From a virus: a stretch of 64,000 nt of DNA. Below are positions 50,734 to 58,866 of the stretch, in pieces. The notes beneath the pieces are model-generated. The model was given only the letters and a program-made list of their open reading frames with translations. It was not told the origin of the DNA and did no database searches. A program made the position numbers and the translations under genes. The stretch is from positions 24,850 to 88,849 of the IMG/VR virus record IMGVR_UViG_3300021964_000030; one strand, written 5' to 3'. Positions within the stretch are counted from its first letter, which is position 1, and each line of letters begins with the position of its first letter.

Positions 50734-51566
50734 TGGAACATTTAATAATCCCTACATTAGGTAGAATCCATAAGCAAAAAACTTATAATAATCTACCTGA
50801 TAAGTGGAAAGAAAAAGTAAAATTTACTGTTCAACCGCATGAGGTTGACGAAATGAGAGACATCTATGGCGATAAAGTATTACCATTACCAGAGTCAGTA
50901 AAAGGTTTATCACCTACTAGACAATGGATTTGGGATGAATTTTATGGCACTAGGCACATGGTACTCGACGATGACATGGAGTACTTTAAATACAAAGGCC
51001 CAGCACCAGAGCACCTAGATACCAAATGGGAAACTAGGGATATGACAGGAGAAGAGTTTGATGATGCTTTCAATACATTTAATAAATGGATGGACGAAGA
51101 GCAAATTTATCATGGCGGATTCTCAACATCTTGGGTTGTACCAGATTTAAAATATTGGCCACATCAGAACAATGTAAGGATTATGACTAATTCTTATTTT
51201 GATTCTAAAAATTTACCAAGAAATATTGTGTGGGATAAATTACCTACATCGCAAGATTTCCATGCAAACTTACAGTTGTTAACACAAGGCTTTGCAAATA
51301 GAATTACAACAAGATATAGAGTTTCTATTTCTGCTACAAATGCAAAAGGCGGATGTTCAGAATATAGAACAGTTGAACTAAGTAATGAGGTACACAGAAA
51401 ACTTGCTGAAATGTACCCAGACTATGTTTCACTAAAAACAAAAACACTAGCTAATGGTCCATGGAAAGGCGAGGAACGAATTACTTGTCATATTCAATGG
51501 TCAAAAGCTTATAAAGATGCAATTAAAGCAAAGGAATCTAATTCTTTGGAGGAGTTTTTCGGATGA
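50733..51566 (+). CDS. TET-associated-type DNA glycosyltransferase (TAGT-like)
   Basis: 277 residues. IIPTLGRIHKQKTYNNLP at the N-terminus, then GLSPTRQWIWDEF and MVLDDDMEYF, the pattern of the TAGT family: short nucleotide-binding strand, conserved Arg-Gln helix, and DDD metal site. TAGTs glycosylate 5-hydroxymethyl-pyrimidines in phage DNA. The neighbour gp42 homologue would supply hydroxymethylcytosine, and epimerase and UDP-glucose dehydrogenase lie just downstream. Which sugar is used is unknown. Confidence 0.7.
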   Translation: MEHLIIPTLGRIHKQKTYNNLPDKWKEKVKFTVQPHEVDEMRDIYGDKVLPLPESVKGLSPTRQWIWDEFYGTRHMVLDDDMEYFKYKGPAPEHLDTKWETRDMTGEEFDDAFNTFNKWMDEEQIYHGGFSTSWVVPDLKYWPHQNNVRIMTNSYFDSKNLPRNIVWDKLPTSQDFHANLQLLTQGFANRITTRYRVSISATNAKGGCSEYRTVELSNEVHRKLAEMYPDYVSLKTKTLANGPWKGEERITCHIQWSKAYKDAIKAKESNSLEEFFG

Positions 51567-52789
51567 AACATGCAGGTATAGTTCCACTAATTGGTGGAGA
51601 AATTTTAGCTTCAGATGAAGCTTATGGAAAAACACCAGAATATCTAATGACATATTCTGGGTTTATGGGTAATGAAGAACATCTCATTAAACACTATAAA
51701 GATAATAATGTTGATGTTCCATATTATGTTCTCGATGAAGAGGGATTTACAAATCCACTTCACAAAACTAAAAAGGTGGACGTTGTTTCATCTGTATGTC
51801 CATGTGCAGGTTTAAGTACTTATCACAATTCGCACGGAGAGCAAAACGAAAATAATCAATGGATGGAAAAATCATCTGAGTATGTTTTGAAACACGTCAG
51901 ACCAAAAGTACTGTGGGGAGAGAATGCACCAGGTCTGGCTGGAAAAATTGGTGCATTCATGAGAGAGAAGTTGTACCATCTTGGCCAAGAAAATGGGTAC
52001 AACTTCTCCATTTATCTTACTAAAAGTTTAAATCATGGCAATCCACAATATCGTAAAAGAACATTTTTCTTTTTCTGGGATAAAGAACATTTCCAAGATA
52101 GGATTCCAGTATTAAATTACTTTGATAAAGAAAGACCAACTATTCAAGAGTTACTTTTAAATGTAAAAAGTAATTTTCAAACTGAAGTATTAAATAAAAA
52201 GATACCAAGTCAAGATGACCCATATTACAAATATATGCTAGAAGTTGTACAAGGTGGAATGACTCATGCTGAATATTCTGCATCTGTAGCTCATGAAGAA
52301 AAATCAGTTACTATTGAGTCTAGGTTAATGAAAATGGGAATTAAACATGGAACAATTGCTGAGTGGATGGACCAATTCCCAGAGTTTGAAAGAGAAGCAG
52401 CTAAAGCTAGACGTAAACATGCAAAATTAGAAGCAGGTGGAAACATCATGTTGAGAGGTACAATTATTCCAGTGAATTATATTGGAGCATTTGTTGTACA
52501 TTTACCAAAAGTAGTAGCTCATCCAACTGAAGATAGGTATCTAAATATAGCTGAAGCAAAAGCTATTATGGGATTACCAGATAGCTTAGAAGTTATTGAC
52601 CCAATGAAAAATTATAATCATATCTGTCAAAATGTACCATTTAATACAGCAAAGGATATGGCAACAGAAGTTAAAGCAGTATTGGAAAATAAAAGAGATT
52701 TAATTGAAACATCATATTTATTTCAAAATAATTTAGCTAGGAAAGTAGATTATAAAAGAGATGAAAATAGTTTGGAGGCGTTTCTATGA
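51563..52789 (+). CDS. C5-cytosine DNA methyltransferase homologue
   Basis: 408 residues. Motif IV-like VCPCAGLS with the catalytic Cys, motif VI-like WGENAPGL, motif VIII NPQYRKRTF, and a C-terminal RYLNIAEAKAIMGLPD followed by QNVPFNTA as motifs IX/X. Motif I is diverged (GIVPLIGGE). A long insert at about 200-320 could be the target-recognition part. If all cytosine is hydroxymethylated this enzyme would have no normal phage substrate, so it may act before replication, on host DNA, or have changed function. ATGA overlaps at both ends. Confidence 0.8.
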   Translation: MKHAGIVPLIGGEILASDEAYGKTPEYLMTYSGFMGNEEHLIKHYKDNNVDVPYYVLDEEGFTNPLHKTKKVDVVSSVCPCAGLSTYHNSHGEQNENNQWMEKSSEYVLKHVRPKVLWGENAPGLAGKIGAFMREKLYHLGQENGYNFSIYLTKSLNHGNPQYRKRTFFFFWDKEHFQDRIPVLNYFDKERPTIQELLLNVKSNFQTEVLNKKIPSQDDPYYKYMLEVVQGGMTHAEYSASVAHEEKSVTIESRLMKMGIKHGTIAEWMDQFPEFEREAAKARRKHAKLEAGGNIMLRGTIIPVNYIGAFVVHLPKVVAHPTEDRYLNIAEAKAIMGLPDSLEVIDPMKNYNHICQNVPFNTAKDMATEVKAVLENKRDLIETSYLFQNNLARKVDYKRDENSLEAFL

Positions 52790-53571
52790 AAGGAAAAGGT
52801 TATCACATGCATAAAGTAAACAATTATAAAATTAGAATTTTACTAACTGGTACAAGAGGATATCGTAAAGGATTTATTGCTAATTACTTTTTAGATAATT
52901 ACAAAGATACTTATGACATCACTGAATACATGGGAGACATTAGAGATTTTGACGAAGATTTATCAGCTAAAAAATACGATATGGTAATTCATTTAGCTGC
53001 AATGGCTGGAGTACGAAGGTCGCATGAAATACCAGAAGAATTCTGGGAAGTTAATGTTGACGCATCTAAAAAGATTTTTGATGCTTGTGAACGTAATCAT
53101 CTTCCAATTGTATATGCATCATCTTCATCAATTTATGAATGGTGGTTATCTCCTTATGCTGCAAGTAAAAAAGCTATGGAAGCAATTGCACCTTATAGTT
53201 CATTAGGATTAAGATTTCACACAGTATATGGGCCAAATAGTAGAACAGATATGTTATATAGAAACCTAGAAGAAAAAAATCCAAAAATTACATATCTTAC
53301 AAACCATACAAGAGATTGGACACATGTTGAAGATGTTTGTAGTGCAATTCATCTTTGTATAAGAAACTATAATAAATTAGCTAAACATAAGGCAATTGAT
53401 GTTGGTAATGGTAGACCAGTATCAGTAAAAGAAATGGCAGATAAAATTTGGCCAGATAATAATTTACCAATTAAAGAAGTAACAGGGGAAAGACAAGATA
53501 CATGTGCTAATCCAAAAGAGCTCATGGAACTTGGTTGGAAACCTAAACATTTTATTATGGAGGAAAAATGA
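52786..53571 (+). CDS. NAD-dependent epimerase/dehydratase, UDP-uronate epimerase-like
   Basis: 261 residues. Extended SDR with VIHLAAMAGVRRSHEIP, ASSSSIYE, YAASK catalytic motif and RDWTHVEDV. The nearest pattern is UDP-glucuronate 4-epimerase. The nucleotide-binding loop is odd: TGTRGYRKGF instead of TGxxGFIG, with one residue too many, so NAD binding may differ. The next gene makes UDP-glucuronate, the expected substrate. GGAGG lies upstream of the start. Confidence 0.78.
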   Translation: MKGKGYHMHKVNNYKIRILLTGTRGYRKGFIANYFLDNYKDTYDITEYMGDIRDFDEDLSAKKYDMVIHLAAMAGVRRSHEIPEEFWEVNVDASKKIFDACERNHLPIVYASSSSIYEWWLSPYAASKKAMEAIAPYSSLGLRFHTVYGPNSRTDMLYRNLEEKNPKITYLTNHTRDWTHVEDVCSAIHLCIRNYNKLAKHKAIDVGNGRPVSVKEMADKIWPDNNLPIKEVTGERQDTCANPKELMELGWKPKHFIMEEK

Positions 53572-54401
53572 GAATCGCAATTATTGGACACGGCTTTGTA
53601 GGAAAAGCTGTTGATTATGGATTTAGTAATCCCACAGTAGAGAAAAAAATACTCGACCCAAAATATGGTCATGATGGTATTGACCAACAACAGTTAGTAG
53701 ATTGGAAACCACATTTAACTTTTGTTTGTGTACCAACACCTATGGCAGAAGATGGTGATATTGATACAACTATTTTAGATAGTGTAATGGAAAATTTAAA
53801 AGAATTGACAAGTATGATTGTAATTAAATCTACTATTACACCAAGTACAATTGATAAATACAATCAAGTAAATGTACTTTATAATCCAGAGTTTCTAACT
53901 GAAAAGTCAGCATGTGAACAATTCGTAAATCCAGAGTTTCACATTATTGGCGGATTACAAGCTCAAGCTGAGAAACTAGAGTACTATTATGAAACTTTTA
54001 GTTTATGTTCACCTTGTCCAGTTTATAAAATGAATAAAGCAGAAGCAAGTTTTGTAAAATATGCTATTAATTCATTCTTATCTACAAAAGTAACATTCTT
54101 TAATCAGCTATACGATGCATGTAATCAATACGGCGATGTAAACTTTAATAAAATTATTAAAGCCGTAGGTGCTGACGATAGAGTAAGTATTTCGCATACC
54201 AAGGTTCCAGGATACGATGGAAAACAAGGTTATGGCGGAGCATGTTTCCCTAAAGACACTTTAGCATTTTCTAAGTTTAGCGATAAACTAACTCTTTTGG
54301 CTAAAGCGATTGAGATTAATAATGAATATAGGTCACAATATGATAGGGACGAAAGAGAAAAAGAGCAAAATATTCAATTTAACCATGTACAAAATGGTTA
54401 A
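53568..54401 (+). CDS. Short UDP-glucose 6-dehydrogenase-like enzyme
   Basis: 277 residues. GHGFVGKAVDYGF Rossmann motif, CVPTPMAEDGDID, YNPEFLTEKSA, and the catalytic Cys in GYGGACFPKDTLAF. The family is usually about 390-450 residues; the third, UDP-binding C-terminal domain is missing, and the frame ends with a charged tail overlapping a promoter. It could be an active short form of phage type or need a partner. Expected product is UDP-glucuronate. GGAGG before the ATG. Confidence 0.82.
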   Translation: MRIAIIGHGFVGKAVDYGFSNPTVEKKILDPKYGHDGIDQQQLVDWKPHLTFVCVPTPMAEDGDIDTTILDSVMENLKELTSMIVIKSTITPSTIDKYNQVNVLYNPEFLTEKSACEQFVNPEFHIIGGLQAQAEKLEYYYETFSLCSPCPVYKMNKAEASFVKYAINSFLSTKVTFFNQLYDACNQYGDVNFNKIIKAVGADDRVSISHTKVPGYDGKQGYGGACFPKDTLAFSKFSDKLTLLAKAIEINNEYRSQYDRDEREKEQNIQFNHVQNG

Positions 54402-54414
54402 AGTATGGTATAAT
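54386..54414 (+). promoter_or_regulatory. Promoter for peroxiredoxin-S21-uvsX
   Basis: TGTACA at 54386, 17 bp, TATAAT at 54409 with TATGG. The -35 lies in the last codons of the dehydrogenase gene. Confidence 0.87.
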
Positions 54415-54437
54415 ATACACATTAATAGGAGAAAACT

Positions 54438-54959
54438 ATGTTAACTGTAGGAAATAAATTCCCTGAATTCAATTTACAGGGTATTTCAAAAGATAACGAA
54501 TTCATTAGTGTAGATGTAAGTAGCAGTTATGAACCTTTGAAAAAAGATTGGACTGTAGTTTATTTCTATCCTAAAGATTTTACATTCATTTGTCCAACTG
54601 AGATTGCGGCAATGGATGCATTAAACGATGATGCAAATGTCATCGGAATCAGCGGTGATAATGAGTTCTGTAAATTAGCTTGGAAAAAAGACAACGAGCT
54701 AATAGGAAGTATTCAGCATCCACTTGCAGCTGATTGTGGTTTAGGTTTAAGCCACGCACTAGGTATTGTTAATGAAGCAGAAGGTGTTTGCTATAGAGCA
54801 ACCTTTATCATTGATAAAAACAGTGTTATCCAACACGTGTCAGTCAACGCACTCGATACTGGCAGAAATGCACAAGAAGTATTGAGAACACTAAAGGCAC
54901 TTCAGGCTGGAGGACTAACTGGATGCAGTTGGGAACCAGGGGAGGATTTCGTTGCCTAA
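54438..54959 (+). CDS. AhpC-type 2-Cys peroxiredoxin
   Basis: 173 residues. Peroxidatic Cys52 in DFTFICPTE, and a C-terminal Cys163 in GCSWEPGED that fits the resolving Cys of typical AhpC proteins. Reduces peroxides; no phage reductase is seen, so it would rely on host thioredoxin or AhpF-like partners. It may protect replication in sunlit surface water, or signal through peroxide. Overlaps the S21 gene by 8 bases. Confidence 0.92.
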   Translation: MLTVGNKFPEFNLQGISKDNEFISVDVSSSYEPLKKDWTVVYFYPKDFTFICPTEIAAMDALNDDANVIGISGDNEFCKLAWKKDNELIGSIQHPLAADCGLGLSHALGIVNEAEGVCYRATFIIDKNSVIQHVSVNALDTGRNAQEVLRTLKALQAGGLTGCSWEPGEDFVA

Positions 54960-55209
54960 AGTAGATTTAACACCTCGGAATAGACATCCAAGAGACAAAA
55001 GGCCAGCTAAGCCAATGCCATTTGATGTTGCTTTAAGAAAATTTAAAAAACAATGTGAAAGAGCAGGTATTGTTCAAGAAGTTCGCGCAAGAGAATTTTA
55101 TGAAAAACCAAACCAGAAGCGAATAAGAAAGAAAAAAGAGGCCGTTGCCAGATGGCGTAAGTACGAAAGGCAAAATAACCCCGGCACATATAGAAATAGG
55201 AGAAAATAA
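54952..55209 (+). CDS. rpsU: Ribosomal protein bS21
   Basis: 85 residues from TTG 54952, with GGAGG 6 bases upstream. Core [20 protein letters not shown] followed by [15 protein letters not shown] and a basic tail is clearly bS21. About 22 residues longer at the N-terminus than common bS21. S21 sits by the anti-Shine-Dalgarno end of 16S rRNA and affects start-site choice; phage copies are known in marine viruses and are thought to bias host ribosomes. Stop overlaps the uvsX start. Confidence 0.93.
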   Translation: MPKVDLTPRNRHPRDKRPAKPMPFDVALRKFKKQCERAGIVQEVRAREFYEKPNQKRIRKKKEAVARWRKYERQNNPGTYRNRRK

Positions 55210-56279
55210 TGGGCGTAATGGATAAACTTAAAAAGAATAGTAGAATTAAAGAAACACAAATTCTACAAGATTCACATTTCTTTACAGAAAAGGATATGGT
55301 TACAACACCAGTTCCAATGATTAATGTTGCTTTATCAGGCGATATTGATGGTGGATTATCATCTGGACTTACAGTTCTTGCTGGTCCAAGTAAACATTTT
55401 AAAACATCATTTGCATTATTGATGGCAGCTGCTTATCTAAAAGAACATGATGATGCTGTATTGTTATTCTATGATTCAGAGTTTGGTTCACCACAATCCT
55501 ATTTTGAAGCATTTGGTATTGATACATCTAGAGTTTTACACACACCAATTACAGATGTTGAAGAACTCAAATTTGATATCGTAAATCAATTAGATAATAT
55601 CGACAGAAAAGATAATGTTATTATTGTTATTGATTCTATTGGTAACCTTGCATCTAAGAAAGAACTTGAAGATGCTAAGAATGAAAAATCAGTTGCAGAT
55701 ATGTCAAGAGCAAAAGCATTAAAGGGACTATTCAGAATGGTCACTCCTTATTTAACTATGAAGAATATCCCTTTACTTGCTGTTAATCATACTTATCAAG
55801 AGATTGGCTTATTCCCTAAAGCAATTGTTTCAGGCGGAACAGGCATCTATTACTCAGCTGATAATATTTGGATTATTGGAAGACAACAACAGAAAAAGTC
55901 AGGCGAAATTAAAGGCTATAACTTTGTGATTAATGTTGAGAAATCTAGGTTTGTAAAAGAAAAATCTAAGATTCCAGTATCAGTTACATGGGAAGGTGGT
56001 ATTTCAGAATATGGCGGAATGCTCGATGTTGCCATGGCAGGTGGTTATGTAGTAAAACCAAATGTTGGCTGGTATGCTAGAGTCGATAGAGAAACTGGTG
56101 AAATTGTTGAACCAAAAGTAAGAGAAAAAGATACTCTAACTGAAGCGTTTTGGAAACCAGTTTTAGAAGAAACAGATTTTAAAGAGTTTGTTAAGACATA
56201 CTATTCAATAGGTCATAAACCATTACTAGATGTAGAGATTGACCCAGACACTGTACAAGAGGACCAAAATAGTGTATAA
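55209..56279 (+). CDS. uvsX: UvsX recombinase (RecA-like)
   Basis: 356 residues. AGPSKHFKTS replaces the usual Walker A in the manner of T4-like UvsX, with VIVIDSIGNL as Walker B and a LLAVNHTYQE segment. Polymerises on single-stranded DNA with UvsY help. The last 30 bases contain a promoter whose -10 ends one base after the stop. Confidence 0.94.
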   Translation: MGVMDKLKKNSRIKETQILQDSHFFTEKDMVTTPVPMINVALSGDIDGGLSSGLTVLAGPSKHFKTSFALLMAAAYLKEHDDAVLLFYDSEFGSPQSYFEAFGIDTSRVLHTPITDVEELKFDIVNQLDNIDRKDNVIIVIDSIGNLASKKELEDAKNEKSVADMSRAKALKGLFRMVTPYLTMKNIPLLAVNHTYQEIGLFPKAIVSGGTGIYYSADNIWIIGRQQQKKSGEIKGYNFVINVEKSRFVKEKSKIPVSVTWEGGISEYGGMLDVAMAGGYVVKPNVGWYARVDRETGEIVEPKVREKDTLTEAFWKPVLEETDFKEFVKTYYSIGHKPLLDVEIDPDTVQEDQNSV

Positions 56280-56280
56280 T
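56252..56280 (+). promoter_or_regulatory. Promoter at the uvsX end
   Basis: TGTACA at 56252, 17 bp, TATAAT at 56275, here with GTG rather than TGG before the -10. Transcription would start near 56287, downstream of the GTG start codon I prefer for the next gene. Confidence 0.7.
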
Positions 56281-56607
56281 AGTATAGATTCTGGAACATT
56301 CACTATGGTCGAACATCCAGGTTCTGAGTTTTATGGAATTAAAATTCAAAAAGGAAAGTATGCAGATGTCATCGTAACTTATGGTGCAGTCTCAGTAAAA
56401 GAAGACCCAGCTAACGATACAGCAAAACTTTCCTTTAATTGGAACCTTACTGACCCTGGCGAATTTGAACCAGACGATTTATTAAAAAATGAAGAATTCC
56501 AACAATATTTAGGCGATTTACTACAATATATAATTACGGATTCATTAGAAAACAAAGAGGCGAAGATTGGAACTGCAAACACACATACTAAACCAACTGA
56601 TAAATAA
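56272..56607 (+). CDS. Conserved protein between uvsX and gp41
   Basis: 111 residues from GTG 56272, with GAGG 9 bases before; a transcript from the promoter at 56252 would miss this codon and use ATG 56305 instead. SIDSGTFTMVEHPGSEF and VIVTYGAVSVKED resemble the small beta protein found between uvsX and gp41 in marine T4-like phages. Function unknown. Overlaps gp41 by 41 bases. Confidence 0.68.
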   Translation: MYNSIDSGTFTMVEHPGSEFYGIKIQKGKYADVIVTYGAVSVKEDPANDTAKLSFNWNLTDPGEFEPDDLLKNEEFQQYLGDLLQYIITDSLENKEAKIGTANTHTKPTDK

Positions 56608-57946
56608 CGAGGAATTTTGCCGTAGAGTAATTCCTTATATTAAGAAAGATTATTTTGAAGGCACACATAAAATTGTCTTTGATATGATTACAAAGTTTGT
56701 TGCTAAACACAATAAACTACCAACATCTCAAGTTTTGGCTTTAGAGCTAGAAAAACAAAGTGCTCATCCCGATACATTAACTCAAGCATCTACACTTATT
56801 AATGAGATTTCACAAAAGTCAGATGTTGATACTGAGTACTTAATTAATGAATCAGAAAAATGGTGTAGAGATAGAGCAGTTTATAATGCCATCATGGAAT
56901 CAATACAAATCATCGATGGTAAAGACCAAGACAGAAGTGAAGGTGCTATACCTGAAATACTATCAGAAGCTCTTGGAGTTTCATACGACCAAGATATCGG
57001 TCATGATTACATTGATAATTCAGATGGCCGTTTTGAATTTTACAATAAAAAAGAAAATAGAATCCCCTTTGATTTAGATTACTTTAATAAAATTACAAAA
57101 GGCGGATTGCCAAATAAAACATTAAATATCGCCCTTGCTGGTACTGGTGTAGGTAAATCTTTGTTTATGTGTCACTGTGCTGCATCAGTACTAGAACAAG
57201 GCAAAAATGTTTTATATATTACAATGGAAATGGCAGAAGAACGTATCGCTGAACGTATCGATGCCAACTTAATGGACCTACCAATCCAACAACTTGAGAG
57301 TTTACCAAAAAATGTCTTTAATGAAAAGATAGGTAAAATTGCAAAAGGAACAATTGGTAAATTAATCGTAAAAGAATATCCAACTGGTGCAGCTCATACT
57401 GGCCACTTTCGTGCTTTACTGAACGAATTAAAGATGAAAAAGAACTTTTGTCCGGATATTATTTACATAGATTATTTAAATATTTGTGCCTCTAGCCGTA
57501 TGCGCGGCCTCGGTGGAAGTATAAATAGTTATTCATACATCAAAGCCATCGCGGAAGAATTACGTGGCCTTGCTGTAGAGTTTGATGTACCTATTGTTTC
57601 GGCAACGCAAACAACCAGGTCAGGGTTTAGTAATACAGACCTTGGATTGGAAGATACATCAGAGTCATTTGGTTTACCAGCGACAGCTGATTTAATGTTC
57701 GCTTTGATATCGACAGAGGAACTAGATGAGCTGGGTCAGATGATGGTAAAACAATTAAAAAATCGATATAATGACCCGACCAAGTACAAAAGATTTGTGA
57801 TTGGTATAGACAGGTCCCGCATGAAATTATATGATGTGGAGGAGTCAGCTCAATCCGACATAATGACGGATATGATACCTGACAAACCAATAAATAAATT
57901 CGGGGAGTCTGAGAACAAAGACACCTTTGCGGATTTCAAAATATAG
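56567..57946 (+). CDS. 41: Replicative helicase gp41 (DnaB-like)
   Basis: 459 residues from TTG 56567, with AAAGAGG 6 bases upstream. Walker A LAGTGVGKSLF near residue 195, Walker B IIYIDYLNI, and an arginine-finger region FVIGIDRSRMK. The N-terminal domain (about 1-100) begins LQTHILNQLINNEEF as in marine gp41. Moves on the lagging strand; its primase partner is outside this window or is the PrimPol-like protein. Confidence 0.94.
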   Translation: MELQTHILNQLINNEEFCRRVIPYIKKDYFEGTHKIVFDMITKFVAKHNKLPTSQVLALELEKQSAHPDTLTQASTLINEISQKSDVDTEYLINESEKWCRDRAVYNAIMESIQIIDGKDQDRSEGAIPEILSEALGVSYDQDIGHDYIDNSDGRFEFYNKKENRIPFDLDYFNKITKGGLPNKTLNIALAGTGVGKSLFMCHCAASVLEQGKNVLYITMEMAEERIAERIDANLMDLPIQQLESLPKNVFNEKIGKIAKGTIGKLIVKEYPTGAAHTGHFRALLNELKMKKNFCPDIIYIDYLNICASSRMRGLGGSINSYSYIKAIAEELRGLAVEFDVPIVSATQTTRSGFSNTDLGLEDTSESFGLPATADLMFALISTEELDELGQMMVKQLKNRYNDPTKYKRFVIGIDRSRMKLYDVEESAQSDIMTDMIPDKPINKFGESENKDTFADFKI

Positions 57947-57958
57947 AGAGGAAAATAT

Positions 57959-58138
57959 ATGAATATGTTACTAAAAGCTAAAGATTGGGCAATGGACAGA
58001 TTAGGAGAAAGAACATCTATTGATGGTCTATCACTTATAGTTGTTTGTGGTTCAGTAGTCTTATTTGGCGGCTTAGCCAAACTGCTCGCTTGGGCAGGCC
58101 TACTATGGGGTGTTTACACCTTGGTTAAGAGTGACTAA
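57959..58138 (+). CDS. Small membrane protein after gp41
   Basis: 59 residues with AGAGAGG before the ATG. An amphipathic N-terminal helix (MLLKAKDWAMDRLGE) and one hydrophobic segment SLIVVCGSVVLFGGLAKLL continuing to GLLWGVYTLV. A similar small gene after gp41 occurs in other marine myoviruses. Unknown function. Confidence 0.65.
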   Translation: MNMLLKAKDWAMDRLGERTSIDGLSLIVVCGSVVLFGGLAKLLAWAGLLWGVYTLVKSD

Positions 58139-58150
58139 TTTTTATTATAG

Positions 58151-58180
58151 AAAAATAGCCTTTAACTAGGCTATTTTTTT
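58151..58180 (+). terminator. Intrinsic terminator after gp41 unit
   Basis: AAAAATAGCC pairs with GGCTATTTTT around an 8-base loop and the T-run continues; strong rho-independent type. Confidence 0.9.
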
Positions 58181-58202
58181 GCAAGTTTTTTGAACAAAAC
58201 AC

Positions 58203-58231
58203 TGTACATTTCAAATATATCATGGTATAAT
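58203..58231 (+). promoter_or_regulatory. Promoter for the 58262 gene
   Basis: TGTACA at 58203, 17 bp, TATAAT at 58226 with CATGG. Follows the terminator directly. Confidence 0.87.
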
Positions 58232-58261
58232 AATTATATATTTTAAAAAGGAGTGAATAAA

Positions 58262-58471
58262 ATGTCAAACGAAACAAATCAAATCATAATCGAAAGAATC
58301 GTAGAAGAGGTTGAGCAAATGTCAACAAGTGCGATTCTAAGAGAATTAGATGGCGGAATGAAACCAGGAGTTTGTGATTCTTGGGACGAAAGAGTTGGCC
58401 TAACTGATAGAGATTGGGCTATAGAAAAATTAGCAAATAAGAGGTTCGAAGAGTGGCCTCAAGGTTGTTAA
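58262..58471 (+). CDS. Small unknown protein
   Basis: 69 residues from ATG 58262 (AAGGAG 10 bases upstream; a GTG at 58253 is too close to that site). Acidic helix IIIERIVEEVEQMSTSAILRE, then a Trp-rich end. No family recognised. Alone between two TGTACA promoters, so it is probably an early, host-directed factor. Confidence 0.6.
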   Translation: MSNETNQIIIERIVEEVEQMSTSAILRELDGGMKPGVCDSWDERVGLTDRDWAIEKLANKRFEEWPQGC

Positions 58472-58491
58472 TAAAAATGTACAGAAAACAC

Positions 58492-58520
58492 TGTACATTT
58501 TTTCATGCTTATGGTATAAT
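58492..58520 (+). promoter_or_regulatory. Promoter for the small-gene cluster
   Basis: TGTACA at 58492, 17 bp, TATAAT at 58515 with TATGG. A partial copy of the motif, TGTACAGAAAACAC, lies just before it at 58478. Confidence 0.87.
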
Positions 58521-58547
58521 AATAATATAATGGAAAAAGGAGCAAAA

Positions 58548-58709
58548 ATGGATTATTACAATGAATTTGGAGTACCAATGAATGCGACAGAAGACCAAGT
58601 CAGGTCAGCAGTTGGTGCACCAACAATTGAAGAAGAAGGCACATGCATGTGCGGAAGAAAACTTAATGAATGCCCGGATGCATACGGACACATGACACAT
58701 GGAGTATAA
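58548..58709 (+). CDS. Small cysteine-containing protein
   Basis: 53 residues, AAGGAG 5 bases before the ATG. The C-terminal half has CMCGRKLNECPDAYGHMTH, where three Cys and two His could hold one zinc ion. Unknown function, early-type expression. Confidence 0.6.
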   Translation: MDYYNEFGVPMNATEDQVRSAVGAPTIEEEGTCMCGRKLNECPDAYGHMTHGV

Positions 58710-58710
58710 T

Positions 58711-58866
58711 ATGAGTAAAGAATTAGATAAATCTTATCAAAAAGTGATGGACAAATTCGATGAAATTGACCAATCAATGCAAAGAACATTTAACGCTATG
58801 TATTTCCTATATGGTGGAATCGTAGCTGTTATGATTATATCTTTAGTGGAGGCGTTTACATCATGA
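58711..58866 (+). CDS. Small single-pass membrane protein
   Basis: 51 residues: charged N-terminal helix (KELDKSYQKVMDKFDEIDQ) and a C-terminal hydrophobic segment YFLYGGIVAVMIISLV. Starts one base after the previous stop and overlaps the next start (ATGA). Unknown family. Confidence 0.58.
   Translation: MSKELDKSYQKVMDKFDEIDQSMQRTFNAMYFLYGGIVAVMIISLVEAFTS

Noticed and set aside
57520-57527. TATAAATA inside gp41
   Set aside because: Lies deep in coding sequence with no gene start nearby; encodes ordinary residues.
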